Assembly (NCBI GenBank): GCA_011033025.1
Contig: WFMF01000138.1
Coordinates: 186,001-250,000, forward strand
Source of the DNA: Beroe forskalii
Lineage: Eukaryota; Ctenophora; Nuda; Beroida; Beroidae
Length of the DNA stretch: 64,000 bases
Direction: 5' to 3'
Below, piece by piece: positions 48,961-61,226 of this stretch. Each line of letters opens with the position of its first letter. Position 1 is the stretch's first letter. The position numbers and the translations under genes are program-made. Below the pieces are notes generated by a model that did no database searches, was not told the origin of the DNA, and saw nothing but the letters and a program-made list of their open reading frames with translations.

Positions 48961-50936
48961 GCCTGAGCGTGACTTAAACCTTAAACTTTAAAGTTAAGTA
49001 TTGGAGCTAACATAAAATCATAACCCATGTTCAAATCTAACTCATACTGAGCAAATGTAGGCTGGATAGTAGATTTTAATTAATTTGCAGACTAGGGTAC
49101 TGGTAAATATCCAGCAAATTCAATTGTAATGGCTGGGAAAGTACATAATGAAGATATGTAAATACGTGGCTTAATTATAGTGAAATACAGCTGGTATGTG
49201 AACCTTAGAATTCTGCAGAAATTCATCCTCTGGTCACTGATCATTCACATTAATTTAAAAGACTAATTAAATTGTATGAAGCTTGCTGCTAATTTTAGTC
49301 ATGTAGGTATTATATTATGTTTGGTGGGAATATGGAAGAAGCTGACTCATAAACCATGAACTTTGGAGGGTTAATCTCTCCAAGCTTCCAAGAGCTCAAG
49401 AAAACTTGTGAATAAACCATTGCAGAAAGCCTTTATCAATTAACAAAAGAAAGCTACAATAGAAACATTAAACTGCAGAACTGAGAACTGCGAATTAAAT
49501 TGAACCATAATCCAAAAGCAAGACTGGCCAGCCTCTCTAAGTCTTCATACCATGTACGTATTCAATATAGGCCTAGGAAAACTCACGGCAACTCTGACAA
49601 GAAAACCTTACAAAGTTTAAAATGTGACCAGGAAACGACCAGTAACTCTGTTAGACCTAAAGTCTGCTAGAAGTAGCACTACACTCTACAACAGGACAAA
49701 CTTCTCTGGCTTTGTGTACAGTTTCACTGGGTTTAATTAAACATTCTACACACTTTACACTAGCCAGACGTTGTTCCCCCCTCCTGTTTGGTGTAGACAT
49801 AGGACTATACGGCCCTCTGGGGGGGGGGGCTCCCTTGAATTCTCCCCCTGAGAAAATGTAAGTCTAACGGGGGGAGGGGGTTGGGGGTTTGGCCCATTAT
49901 AGTCAAATATTTGTGCAATGGCATAGGGACAGCCGTCAAACAATTTCCCGCACAATCAACAATGCTTGTGGGGACAATCTATCAGTATTACTATTAGGGC
50001 ACAAGGAAGAATGCTGCTATTTGTCCATAAATTTCCTAGAAAAATACCACGTAAAAACGTTTTAAGAATGCTAATATAAGTCTGAGATCATCTTCCTCTA
50101 ACTCGTATGAGACTTAGTGCCCGCTAGCATTAGCCAGCTTTTCACAAGGTGTTATATGCCTCTAATTGTAAATGTTTGCATGATAAAAGTATGTCTATGG
50201 CTATACAGAAATCGCAAAAAGGGAAAGTCGAAACTAAGGGTCATACTCAGTAAGCAACAGATGTGACTATCATGACTAAAAGGTCTTTCGAATTCAGTCA
50301 AAAACAGGGTATAACGACGAGCGTGCGTTAAACATTGACGGGTTAAACTGAAAATATTAAACTTTAAACAGCAATATGAATATAAACGTCGTCTATAGCT
50401 GTAATAGCCGTAATCGTAGATCATGTTAAATCAATAGAGGCAGATTCGTAATCAGAACTTCAGTGGTAAATCAGCAAGTTGTGTGCCATACAGAAGTATA
50501 GGCAGGACTAAGTGATGACATGGTTATGGTTTAGGGTGGTGGATTGCCGATGATATAAATAATTCAGTGAGGGAGTGCAGCGTTTTGTGTGGAGTTGCTG
50601 AAAGCTGCAGAGAGGCGTTTGAACTTGCCCGTGGGCTAATGCTACGATCGTGTGTCGTGGGTGTAAAATAGTAAAATATGGATCAGGGTGATCAACGTCA
50701 TCAATTCACTATTCTCAACTTTGATTATGAGGTCACTTTTAGATTCGCCTACTGTTTTTCTCCCCCCAAAGAATTTTAACCCCAGCTGCTTTAGATAGTT
50801 AGATATACGAATTAGCATGACCTGAAACATTTCATGAAGCTACTGCAAGACGTGTTGATGGTGTATTTTACTCAGTGCATTACATATCGAGTGGATAGGG
50901 TTTAAACAAATCAAAGGATTGTTTAAACTATGGAGT
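48961..50936. other. No gene recognised
   Basis: Intergenic spacer between the minisatellite and the right duplication arm. It has only short frames and a G-rich patch near 49820-49880. Confidence 0.3.
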
Positions 50937-50939
50937 GTG

Positions 50940-51599
50940 GCTGGTGTTGATGTTTGTATCGGTGCACTGTTTCTACAGGAAGGCTATCCGGAATGGTAGA
51001 CATCCCTTCCACAGCTCCAACAAGATGGCTAAGGACATCATGCAGGTTGGTCTTCTAATCGAAACACCTATTACATCATGCAGGTATTTTACGCCACCCT
51101 TGAAAATTGAAGTTACATGAAAATTGACACACAACCTCTTACTCAAAAGCCCTCTTCAACCTCTTTCCTTCAAACTTTACTCCCCTTAGTGATACTTTCT
51201 CCTTTCCTTCCGAAAACCCTAACTCTGTGAAAACCATAAAAACTTACCTTACTCTCTAACCTTAACCCTTGTCCCTTACTCTCTGAAAACACCTCACTAT
51301 CTGAAACCCCCAACTCTCTGAAAACCCTTACCTTACTTTCTGAAACGCTAAATCTCTCTCTCTCTCTCTCTCTCCCTCTCTCTCTCATCCCCTTACGACT
51401 AACCTCTGAAAACCCCTACTTCCCCCACCCCTGACACCATCCCTTTCCCCAGGAGGTAGATAAGCGGAAGAAGTTGGAGGAGTTGAACCTTCAGTACTAC
51501 AGTTCGGGGGGTAAGAGTATCAAACCCACCGCCCAAGCCCCGCAAACTGACGCCGGGGGACAACCCCGGGGTAGGCGGGGTGCTGTGATAGACGTGTGA
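50940..51599 (+). pseudogene. Duplicated 3' end of the sushi/Ig membrane-protein gene
   Basis: Two plus-strand exons, about 50940-51045 (membrane helix shortened to MWLVLMFVSVHC, then FYRKAIRNGRHPFHSSNKMA) and 51453-51599 (the basic tail ending GAVIDV and TGA), match the final exons of the gene at 38003-38520. The intron is retained, so this is a genomic rather than a retroposed copy. All upstream exons are missing, so it cannot make the receptor. The tail is preserved without stops. Its donor region is duplicated (ACATCATGCAGGT at about 51035 and 51072). Confidence 0.75.
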
Positions 51600-51979
51600 C
51601 AGAGGGGCTATGTTTAAAGATGAAAAGGACATTCAGTGACAATTATCAACTTATCAGCTATCATAGATGTGACAGAGAGTTTATGTTTAAAGATGAAAAG
51701 AACATGTATGAAAAGAACATGTATGAAAAGAACATGTATGGCAAACATGATATACGGAGCACTGTGTCAGTGTGATCTATGTGACAGAGATTTACCAGAA
51801 ATACAGAGCACTATAAAAAAAGTAAAAACTGGAGCCGGGTGGAATTCCATGGATGGTTGGAATTCACGAAAAGGTGCAATAGTGTGACTATTGTCGTATA
51901 AATTTAGTGTTTGATGCCAATTTCACATGAATCAGCCGAGGAGCAAGAAATTGGCATAAATCAGACATGAACCTCAAAA

Positions 51980-53170
51980 AAGGGGGGTGGCCGACATATT
52001 TTTTTGTTTTTTTTGTTTTTTTGTTTTTGTTTTTTCAAAAATCACATTTACCTTAACAAAAAACAAAAAAACAAAAAAAAAAAAAACAAAAAAAACAAAA
52101 AAACAAAAAAACAAAAAAAAACAAAAAAAAAAACAAAAAAAAACAAAAAACAAAAAAACAAAAAAACATAAAAAACAAAAAAAAAAAAAAAAAAAAAACA
52201 AAAAAACAAAAAAAACAAAAATACAAAACAAAAAAACAAAAACATGAAATACAAAAATACAAAATTACAAAATAGATTAAAAAACAAATAAAGAGTAAAT
52301 ATAATACTATTGATACATCAAGTTATTAAGGTTGGCGTAGTAACCTTCTGCTGAATTGAGTGTGGAAAATCCATTTTCACATTCATTTTGTCAGTTCGAG
52401 CCCACATAACCAAACCTTATTCTAACTCGGAACAAACAACATTGGTCACGTATTTCTTATCAATTCCTTCAACTCATCGACGTGAACTCAACGGCTGAAA
52501 TACAGAAACTGACATCAAGTTTACGTGCTTCTATCGCATCTGAACTTGTTTCAAGGTAATCAAGTCGAATGACCTATGCAAATATAAATTTCTCGAAATC
52601 CCCTAATTTCTAGAAAACATCCACGTGAACTTACGTGCTTCACAATTTCATCGTAGATTTCTCATTCCTATTTATTGAGGCATTGAGAAACCATTATCAC
52701 TTCGTCATTGTATCACCGAATAGGGCTACATTCTTAAGTTTCGGTCTTAAACGTAATTTCAAGCATTTGGCAGTTACATTTTTTAGAAGCCTCCTGCGAC
52801 AAAAAATTTTCGACCGATCGCCTTAAATTGAGAACTCCTCTATTGCTAAATCTCTAGGTCTAAAAGCAATGTGTATCGAAGTAAAACACAATCTGGCGAA
52901 AACTCTCTGAGTTACAGATGTTCAGAGTAGGGAAAATAGCGTTCTATCGCAAAATACTTTATTACAGTGGTTTCACTTGATTTTGAAGACGACACCACAG
53001 CAGCAAAATGGGCACAAACCAAATTCCCTTTCATATTTTTTGTATTTTTGGTTTTCATGTTTTTGGTTTTTATGTTTTTGTTTTTGTATTTTTTTGTTTT
53101 TTTGTTTTTTTTATTTTTTTGTTTTTATTTGTTTTTTTTGTTTTTATGTTTTTATGTTTTTAGTTTTTTT

Positions 53171-53201
<31 letters not shown>

Positions 53202-53342
53202 GTTTTTATTTTTTGTTTTTATTTTTTTTTTTTTTTTTTTTTTTTTTGTTTTATTTTTTTTTTTTTTTTTTTTTGTTTTTGTTTTTTCAGAAAACAACAT
53301 TTACCTTAACAAAAAACAAAAACAAAAAATAGGTCGACCCCT
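51980..53342. mobile_element. Inverted-repeat element with T-rich/A-rich ends, short copy (B)
   Basis: It has the same ends as element A (GGGGGGTGGCCGACATA... and ...AATAGGTCGACCCC) and the same CATTTACCTTAAC words inside both T/A-rich termini. The interior 52.25-53.03 kb is nearly identical to 26.2-26.95 kb, but about 1.3 kb of element A is missing. It is inserted in the right duplication arm only, replacing about 220 bp of arm sequence. Confidence 0.6.
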
Positions 53343-55559
53343 TGGACTGGTGAAGGTAAAGATGAGTAGATCAAGATATACACGGACCAAAATGGAAAGG
53401 CTTTCAAAAGAAAACAATCATCTGGAAAATTCTGAAAAATAGTGACGAGCCATGATATTGATTAAACATTCCACTAATACCAAGTTTGGTATAAAGGTCG
53501 AATTGCTTTTAAAATTTAAATTGTCGTCATTGATGAGTGCTTAGTGAATAGTGATTAATGGGCCTTTTCTTTTTCTAGCGTTGTTTTTGACGAAAAATTG
53601 AACAAATTTTATGATTTTAGAATGGCTAGATATTTATTTTGATTCGTTATTTTACCAGAAGAGAATATATCATCTGAAGTTTGGCAAAGCTAGCTCGTAT
53701 ACTCATTCATCACCTTATTACTTGTAGTTGTACAACAAATTGAATTTCCAACCTAGCCATGTACGTACTACGTAGTACGCACTTCTCTTCACTTCATATG
53801 AGACTCACTCAGGGAAATTGGTTGTAATATATGGATACCTTATAATGTCCTGGCAACAGGTTTCAGTATTCCTGGCAAGTTCCAGGATTATGGCAGGTTT
53901 CAGTTTTCCATGCGAGAGACAAAATATAAAATAGTGCGGTAAAATTCCGTCACTATCATGGCTGAGAATTATGAACTATGGGCAGGACAAACGGCCTTAT
54001 TTATCTTTTGGTGTGAAGTTACTATGAATACTGACTACTGGTACTGGAATGATATTCGGAATTTACTGGATTCCCGTAGTGTGAAGTTCTTGAGACTTCA
54101 GAGGAATCTATCTTGTTCGTGAGCCGACTAATATAATCCAATATATTCGTTTACCCGCAGCACTTTGTTTCTAGACCAATCAGCGGGCAGTATCACGCCA
54201 ATCCCTAGTGCTGATTGGTCAAATCAGATGGGTAAAATAATGTTCCAGGACTTATATACAAGGTTTGAGCTTACTTCCAGGGGAGTGAACGTGAAATATA
54301 CTAAGGAACGTATCATGGAATGGAAGATGTACAAGTTGAGATGTGAAGTTTGGCTCGTAGTTCTTCGTCTAGCATGAATTGTGGCATATGATTTCGATGT
54401 GAAAATCACTTAGCATAGTACTGTGGGTTCCCTTGTAGAAATCACTTCGCAATAAATTCCCCATAATTATGTCTGGTATATTGACGTCTTTATTTATGAA
54501 AAATCAAACGCATGGATATATTCATCTCAACTTCATGATTGAATTTATCATCTCACAGCACATTAACAAAATTCAATTATAAAGCGGGGTCTGTTGATCT
54601 AATCAATGATTTCGAATTAAATTCAATTGGTTTTTATTTTCAACGTCAATCGATTCTTAAAGAGTAGCATCTAAGCAGACATTTGTACTTATAGAGCCTG
54701 AATAAAACTAAACTACGATTCATGCTTCAAAATTTCTTACTTAGGTAGCTCCTTGGGGCAACCGTGGTTAATAAGAGCTTACATCTTGCTAACTCAATTA
54801 GGCATGAAAATCACCAGCATTCTAGAGCAGAAAAGAATATTCACAGTCCTGTTTCGACAAGGGTACCTTAATCAGTGTGAACAAACCGGTTAATTAATCC
54901 TGTATAGTGTATTGACCATTCCAATTATAGCTCCTTCATTAGCAATATCGGAACTGATTTCCGTTTATTAAATGAATTTAAAAAATCAAAACTGTCACGT
55001 AATCAAAAAGCACGAGCACATGTAAAATTACAAACTTAATAAGGACGAGAGCGCTCCCTATAAAACCATATAAAGAGGTTACCAATGACGTAGACGATTT
55101 CAACTGTGCGCGCCTTTTATAGTTTTGTCTGCGCGGCTTACGTTTGTGCGGCGAACAGACATGTTATTCATATGTCTGTACGCCGCGCAAACTTAAGACG
55201 CGCACACAAAAGACGCAAAAACTGCAGTTCGAACTGCCCACATCATATAGGATATTTTCTCACTTTAGGAGCCATGCAGTATCACCGTCGGACCTTCCTT
55301 CGGTTCGGGCGTTACCATGACAGCTCCCAAAGTCAGAGGGTATTATTTTGTTAGATTTAGTTTTCACAGCGGTTGATGAGCCTCGAAATATTCGAATGAT
55401 TATGTATAAATCATCTACTATATGTTCACGTGATATGCATATTGTATTTATACGTGCATCATTAAAACTTATATGTGCATATTATCGCATACGAACAACA
55501 GGCGGTTGATTACGTCGCCAATTCGCCGTTCTAAAACATAACAACGATACCGTGGTGTC

Positions 55560-55745
55560 CCGACTCTTTCGTGCGCGGCGTATAACGACGCGGTTTGTGT
55601 GTTTTCTGAGGCGAGCAAATGTGCTTAAAACGTGTTTTTGAAAGGAAAGTACATTTGAACAGTACCAAACGCCGAAAAAAAGCACATTTGCGCGTAGCAA
55701 AAAGTATAACGCGGGTCATAGCACGCCGCACACGAAAGCGTTCGG
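55560..55745. mobile_element. 180-bp palindromic (MITE-like) element, right copy
   Basis: Ends CGACTCTTTCGTGCGCGGCG and its near-complement. Diverged relative of 33787-33966 at the outer end of the right arm. Confidence 0.5.
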
Positions 55746-55861
55746 ACACTTGGGAAATATCATAATCTCAACCGCCTATCATCTGCACGCGTCCTGAGTG
55801 TATATAGTAAACAAAGCAAACTCGTTATCAAGCGATGGAGGAGGTGGGGGTGTGATGGGTC

Positions 55862-58800
55862 CTACAAGTCCTTGAGAAGGTCGAGACCCTTATTCAGCTC
55901 CGTTATTATCGACTGGGAGTGACGGATCTGCAGTTCGGACATGTCAACCAGGTGCTTCCGATACGTTTCCAGACGACGGTTCTTGAACGTTTCCAGTTCT
56001 GGGAGAGGCAGATAGTAATTTTGATAGTTCTTATTTGTTCAAGAGAAAAGATCCCAAATTTGGAAATGGAATATGAAATAGCTTTTATATGAGTTGCAAA
56101 TATCACGTTACGGTCCTGAAAATTCCATCAAGGTGTTACCTGTTTTTGCCATATCGGATATTGACTCGAATCTTATCCGACAGTCTTCAAGATAGGCTTC
56201 AGCTGTGGGAATATCCTTGAATTTCTTTTGGGCGGTTTCCAGTTTAGCTTCTGCGATTTCTTTATCAGCAAGTGAACGTCCGCGTCTGAATTCAGATGGA
56301 AAATTAAGCAGGAAAATTAATGAGGTGGAACTAACGGGCGAATCTCCGAGCGAGTTTCGGTGAAAGCAGTATACTGTAAATTCTACATTGCCCACAAGTC
56401 ACAGGTAACTTCATGGCTATGATAAATGGTAAATTACAGTTCAGGATGAGATTTTTAACTGGAATTGGTGGTCAGATCATTATAATCGTACTTATTAATG
56501 CAGAATGACGACCCCAAACCTCCAACTACCAACCTGTAGAGAAGTGATTTAGAATTACGACCCCAGACTACCATTAACCGACCTGTAGAGGAGTGATTTA
56601 GCAGCCTGGGTTTCCCTCTGGTAATACTTGAAGAGATCGCTCAGCTTCAGATCCTCGTCTGTGCTGATCCTCTTCTGTAACTTCTGGAGGGACTCGAAGG
56701 TGATGGCAGCCTGGGCCATGAAGCGGGACAGGGACGCGTCCCGTGTTGAGAGCAGGGCCAGGCATCCTGCTACCTGAGGAGAAGGGGAAAGTTTAATTGG
56801 AGTTTTCATACGTGATAAGAAATTTTGTTATCTCGATCAAATGAAAATTCATGGAAAGTTTGGTGAATAAATGCTAGATTTGATGAATTCCCGCTCAGTA
56901 ATGAGAACTCTTAACTTGTGCATACTTCAATAGTGATCGTATTGAATAATACTGTATTAATTTAGCAGTGTTGTGAAGTTAAACTGCACGAATTTCCCGG
57001 TTTCTGAAGTACCTGCATGTAATCCACTGACAGTGCGTTGGTTGCAGTCGACAGAGCAGCGCTTTTCTTTGTCGTTTCCTTGATCTTGTTATGGTAGTCC
57101 TCCAAAAATGCCTTTCGTTCGATGAAAAACTCGTCCTTTTCCTTCTGCCCAGACAGCATGGCTTCGTCCACATTCTTCGTCATGCTTTTGAAGAAACCGC
57201 CGATGATTTCCTTCTTGTTCTTAGATCGAACTTTGAGCTGCAATAAGCAAGGATTCAAGAATCAAGTTAGGGTACAAGGGTGTAAGAATAATGGAATATT
57301 GGAATAATCTCCATTTAACTCGAACGTGATAAAGTAGTAAATACATAATAGGATTGTTTAAACATAACACGGTTTACGAAGTCACCGCTTGATATTTCTC
57401 AATAAGATTGCGATCACTTCTTCAGATCTTTGGTGTACTCAGAGAATATGTACTCAGATCTTTGGTGTACTCAAGGAACACCCTAAAGTTGCTATCCTCC
57501 CTCAACTTGGTATGAGCTGCTATCCGTAGCAGGTAGATCTCGTGCATGGCTACAGTTTTCTTGAAGAGCGCCAAGTAGTCGCTTTCCAGCTCCTTCCTAA
57601 GTTTCTTGTATTCGTCCTCAGTCATCGTGTTCTCCGCTGGAATGTAAGAATGAGAGTTACAAAATTGAAAGATCGACTTTTTTATTAAATCATTAAAAAT
57701 GTCCCCTTTTGGAAAATGAAAACTTATCGCAGGAGTATTTGTGAAAATTCGGACAGAAGTTTAAACTATTGATTCGATCGGCCCTGAGGAATTTTGCAAG
57801 TTTATTGATTAGTGTCTTAGTGAACTTCTCGTTCCGTTATATCTCGTTGAATGGCAAAGGTCGCATTTGGCACGCGTGTGAAAAGTCACACATTCGGCAC
57901 GCGCATCGACATTCAAACTGCCCGAAAGAAACGCGCGCATTTAATCGAATCAACGCGCGCGTATTTTGCGCGAAGACGTCTAAAATTATGTAAATTGTCG
58001 TTTCGCGCGCGCCGTCAACAAAATAATTATCGTATCATGAAGCATGAAACTTTGGCCACTTGTCAATAAAATTAATTTGATAGCGCAAATCTATTTAATT
58101 TGGGCAATTGAAGACTCCCCATTCTTACGCTTCACCAATTTGTACGCAAAATGAGGCAACAATACATCTTCCAAATCTACGACAATTATATGAACAATTA
58201 CAAATGCTATTTACAATGTATAGTCAGAATTTGAGAACACTGACAATGGTAACCTAATACATATCATTTCCTTGTGTGTATAATACACACAGAACATTAT
58301 TTTAGAGTGTGTATTGAAATGGAAGATGGTGTATTGTTACAGATGGAAGGCAACTCTGCAGTAAGATAAGAATAAGGAAGCACTTTTTGCAGAATACTGG
58401 ACACAAACTTTTTCCTTTTTTCAAAAATATTATTGCGATTTATCATTTTTATCAGGGTTGAATTATTTCTTCCAATAAGTTGGCTCAGAACTGAGAAATT
58501 GAGTTTATTAAGATAAACCATACCTGCAGTAACTCTGGTAAGCTTATCTCTGGCCACCTCAAAATCAGGTTTAGGTGGAGCAGGTGGAATCTGAAACAAA
58601 AGATATTATATTGAGAGATTCATTGGTAATAACACATGCAATAAATGGATGGAAATTATTGTTTCCAGATGGGTTCCAGATACTATAAAAATGAACAATA
58701 ACAAACGAAGTTGGGAATGGCAACAGAATGAAAACCATTCAAAGCCATCTAAAACAACATTCAAAACACTCGTGACAACACCAGTGACAACACTTGACAA

Positions 58801-59579
58801 CACTGTTGACAACACACTTACAATGTATCCTGCGTACTCTGGGTTCTCACTCAACATGTCGTGTAGCCAGATGAACTCCTCATGACACCGGATAACTGAC
58901 ATCTGGTGCTGTGAGAACGAGGGCAAGGCCGTCTGAAAAGGGATGTTAAAAGAGAGAAGAGACTAGGAGTGAGACAGAGGATAAGAGAATCGGACGGATG
59001 GGAGGTTAGAGTTAGAGAGGGTCAGAGGGGGGGGTTAGAGAGAGGTGTGTTAGAGAGAGGGTAAAAAGGGGAAAGGAATATGGATTATGGGATCAGAAAG
59101 GGATTGGTGCCTACAATGTAAATAAAAGCATATATCTGACCTGAAATAAGAAACAATACATTGACTTATTACAACAATTACATTGATCAATGACCTTTGT
59201 TTTTGTGTTATAATACTCGTAGTAACAGTAATAACCACGAGCGAGCCTATTCCATGTTGCTATAGGACATGATGCATATGCCTATATGGCGAGTACATTA
59301 GTTTCGTAAGAAACGTACTGCAGATCACTTACTTGTATAAATGTAAAATGATTCCCCCAATATACAAGTACAAAATAATGAAGGCTTAATATGATGTTAT
59401 TATCATGTACTAAAGTGGTAAGTTAATGACGTATTTCACTTCTGAATGCAAGGATTAGCACTTACCTTCGTTTGAATAGTAAACTTGACAGTCTCCAGCT
59501 CACTTACAGCATCGCTGATACTGACCGTCAGTCTGCCGTCGTTCTCATCACTCAGACTTACGGTTGCCGAGTGGTCTCT
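55862..59579 (-). CDS. SNX6: SNX6/SNX5-type sorting nexin (PX-BAR), first exon not found
   Basis: Minus-strand exons: 59466-59579, 58822-58932, 58524-58590, about 57454-57636, 57013-57237, 56583-56773, 56140-56285, 55862-55998 (TAG). SNX5/6/32 proteins are the membrane-curving SNX-BAR subunits of retromer/ESCPE-1 on endosomes. PX-domain marks: VKFTIQTK, EEFIWLHD, YAGYI joined to IPPAPPKPDF. BAR-domain marks: LFKKTVAMHEIYL, KNKKEIIGGFFKSM, SADEDLKL-like STDEDLKLSDLFKYYQRE, LLYRRGRSLAD, KHLVDMSELQIRHSQS. The order and spacing match human SNX6, slightly better than SNX5. Phases agree at every junction except after the 57454-57636 exon, where a 32-bp duplication obscures the donor. The initiator exon, upstream of 59579, was not identified. 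Confidence 0.88.
57422..57473 (-). repeat. 32-bp duplication at an SNX6 exon end
   Basis: TCAGATCTTTGGTGTACTCA occurs at 57422-57441 and 57454-57473, a 32-bp period. On the coding strand it repeats the codons for EYTKDL. Because 32 is not a multiple of three, the second copy reads out of frame to a TGA. No canonical GT donor fits the phase-0 start of the next exon (LKVRSK). Confidence 0.7.
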
Positions 59580-59760
59580 CTGCAAAGTTATTGTTATGTT
59601 TGACGTGTGGTCCCTTTGCAAAGTTATTATTAGTTTTGAAGCGTGGTCCCTCTGCAAGGTTATTGTAACGTTAAAAGTGTGGTCCCTCAGCATCGTTTTC
59701 GTATTTCATTTTTATAGTGTTTAAAGTGTAGTCCCTCTGCAAAGTTATTTTAATGTTGGT
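59569..59760 (-). repeat. 36-bp splice-acceptor repeat at the SNX6 PX exon
   Basis: Four units spaced exactly 36 bp (59579, 59615, 59651, 59687), with a further diverged copy near 59738. On the minus strand each contains AATAACTTTGCAGAGGGACC or a variant, that is the acceptor plus the first codons of exon 59466-59579. Twelve codons per unit stay open: LQRDHTSNITIT, LQRDHASKLIIT and so on. Units 1, 3 and 5 keep CAG; units 2 and 4 have lost it. Confidence 0.8.
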
Positions 59761-61226
59761 TCCTCGGCAAAATTAGCAAAGATTTTAGCTTCTTGTCATT
59801 TCTATGTACCTCTTCACATAAAGAATTTAGCGATTACAAAGTTTAATCGCTGCAATAGTGGCTGATAACGTGAATAACACAGAACCCTTCTTCAATAAAC
59901 TTAAGCACTTTCCAAACCTACGAACATACATGAATAATACTGTATGAGTTCGTGTACAATATCAACACAAAGTGTTAATATTTAATTGATAATATTTGCA
60001 GAATGCATTAATGGAAGGGAATTACAGAATTAATGGGCAGTAGATTACTGAAGTGTTAGCAACATTTCTAATACACAACGTGTCAACGTGACAACCAAAC
60101 CAATACCTGAACCAAACCGCATAAAATATGTGATGAAATTGCTGCATCATTATGATATTATGAAGGATATGGAGTAAACATGAGTTTTGTTCAAGAGAAC
60201 TTAGACGGCAAATGTCATACGATAATACATTATATGATTTATGCACACATCACATATCATACATCCAAATGCCTGTGTGTAACTCATTCTTCAGCCTCAT
60301 CAGTAGGTACATCACGAGATTGAGTGCCCTAGGGAAAAGTGTTGAGCTTACCTAGAAAAAAACAGAAAATTAAAGATAAAAAGCAAAAAAGGCAAAGATA
60401 AAAAGCAGAAATGAGAAAACTGAACTTTTCCTTCAACCAAACCATCGAAGCATCAATTCATATTTCATAACCATAAAGTTTCAGGTGGTCACTTTGGTTT
60501 GGATCGCCGTTAAGATCTCAAACTCTCACACGGCAACAGATCAATGATTTAGATTTCATAGGACTGAAGCGTTGAAATGGGATTGAAACAGAGAAACGTG
60601 ACTGAATAATTTGAATGATAATTAAGCCAGAATCAAATGTGGGACTAATGCTTTGCTGCTCCGATTAAAAGCAATGATCTGAATAATGAATAATGATATA
60701 TTCAATATTCCGTGCGCTAATGAAAGACTTACTCCGTATTGGAATAAGTGGTTTAAGATGAAGCGCAGTAGGTATCCACATACAGACTTACCGTAGTAGT
60801 GTACACACAGACAAACTTACGAACGTAATAACACGTAACATTTTAAAACGCACATATCATGGAACACATTTTCTACTTCATATTAATTTGTAGGAGGTAT
60901 TCAAGCTTTTAATGGACCGTTTGTTCGAAGGTGGTCCTACACATATTACACAAATATCAAGGCCACAACTTTGTGCGTATCTCACTGTGTATATTGAGCG
61001 CATAATATCAGTGGATCTGGTCTTATAGCAAGAAAATATCTTTCTTGGGTCTTCCATGCTGGGCAAGAAAGGTGCTCTGTAGCATATGTCCTGCTAAGCG
61101 TTTTGGCCCTTGGCTGTCCTCTGTTTATGAACATGGACTGCTGCCGAGGGGCGGTCAGAGGACTGTTACCTTGCACTGGTATTCTACCTAAAATATAGAA
61201 GAAATCGCTTTACTACAAAATTGACT
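59761..61226. other. No confident gene; expected place of SNX6 exon 1
   Basis: The short first exon of SNX6 should lie here or further right, but no start-containing exon could be fixed. A minus-strand open segment at about 60982-61188 follows TATATTTTAG and could be an exon of the gene at 61227-62021. This is unproven. Confidence 0.25.

Larger units (their letters stand above)
50937..55747 (-). repeat. Inverted segmental duplication, right arm
   Basis: Reverse-complement partner of 33787-38487. It carries the last two exons of the sushi/Ig gene at its inner end, the 20-bp-stem hairpin near 55140-55192 and the 180-bp palindromic element at its outer end. It lacks the 455-bp and ~850-bp blocks of the left arm and instead holds the short T/A-rich element at 51980-53342. 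Confidence 0.85.
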
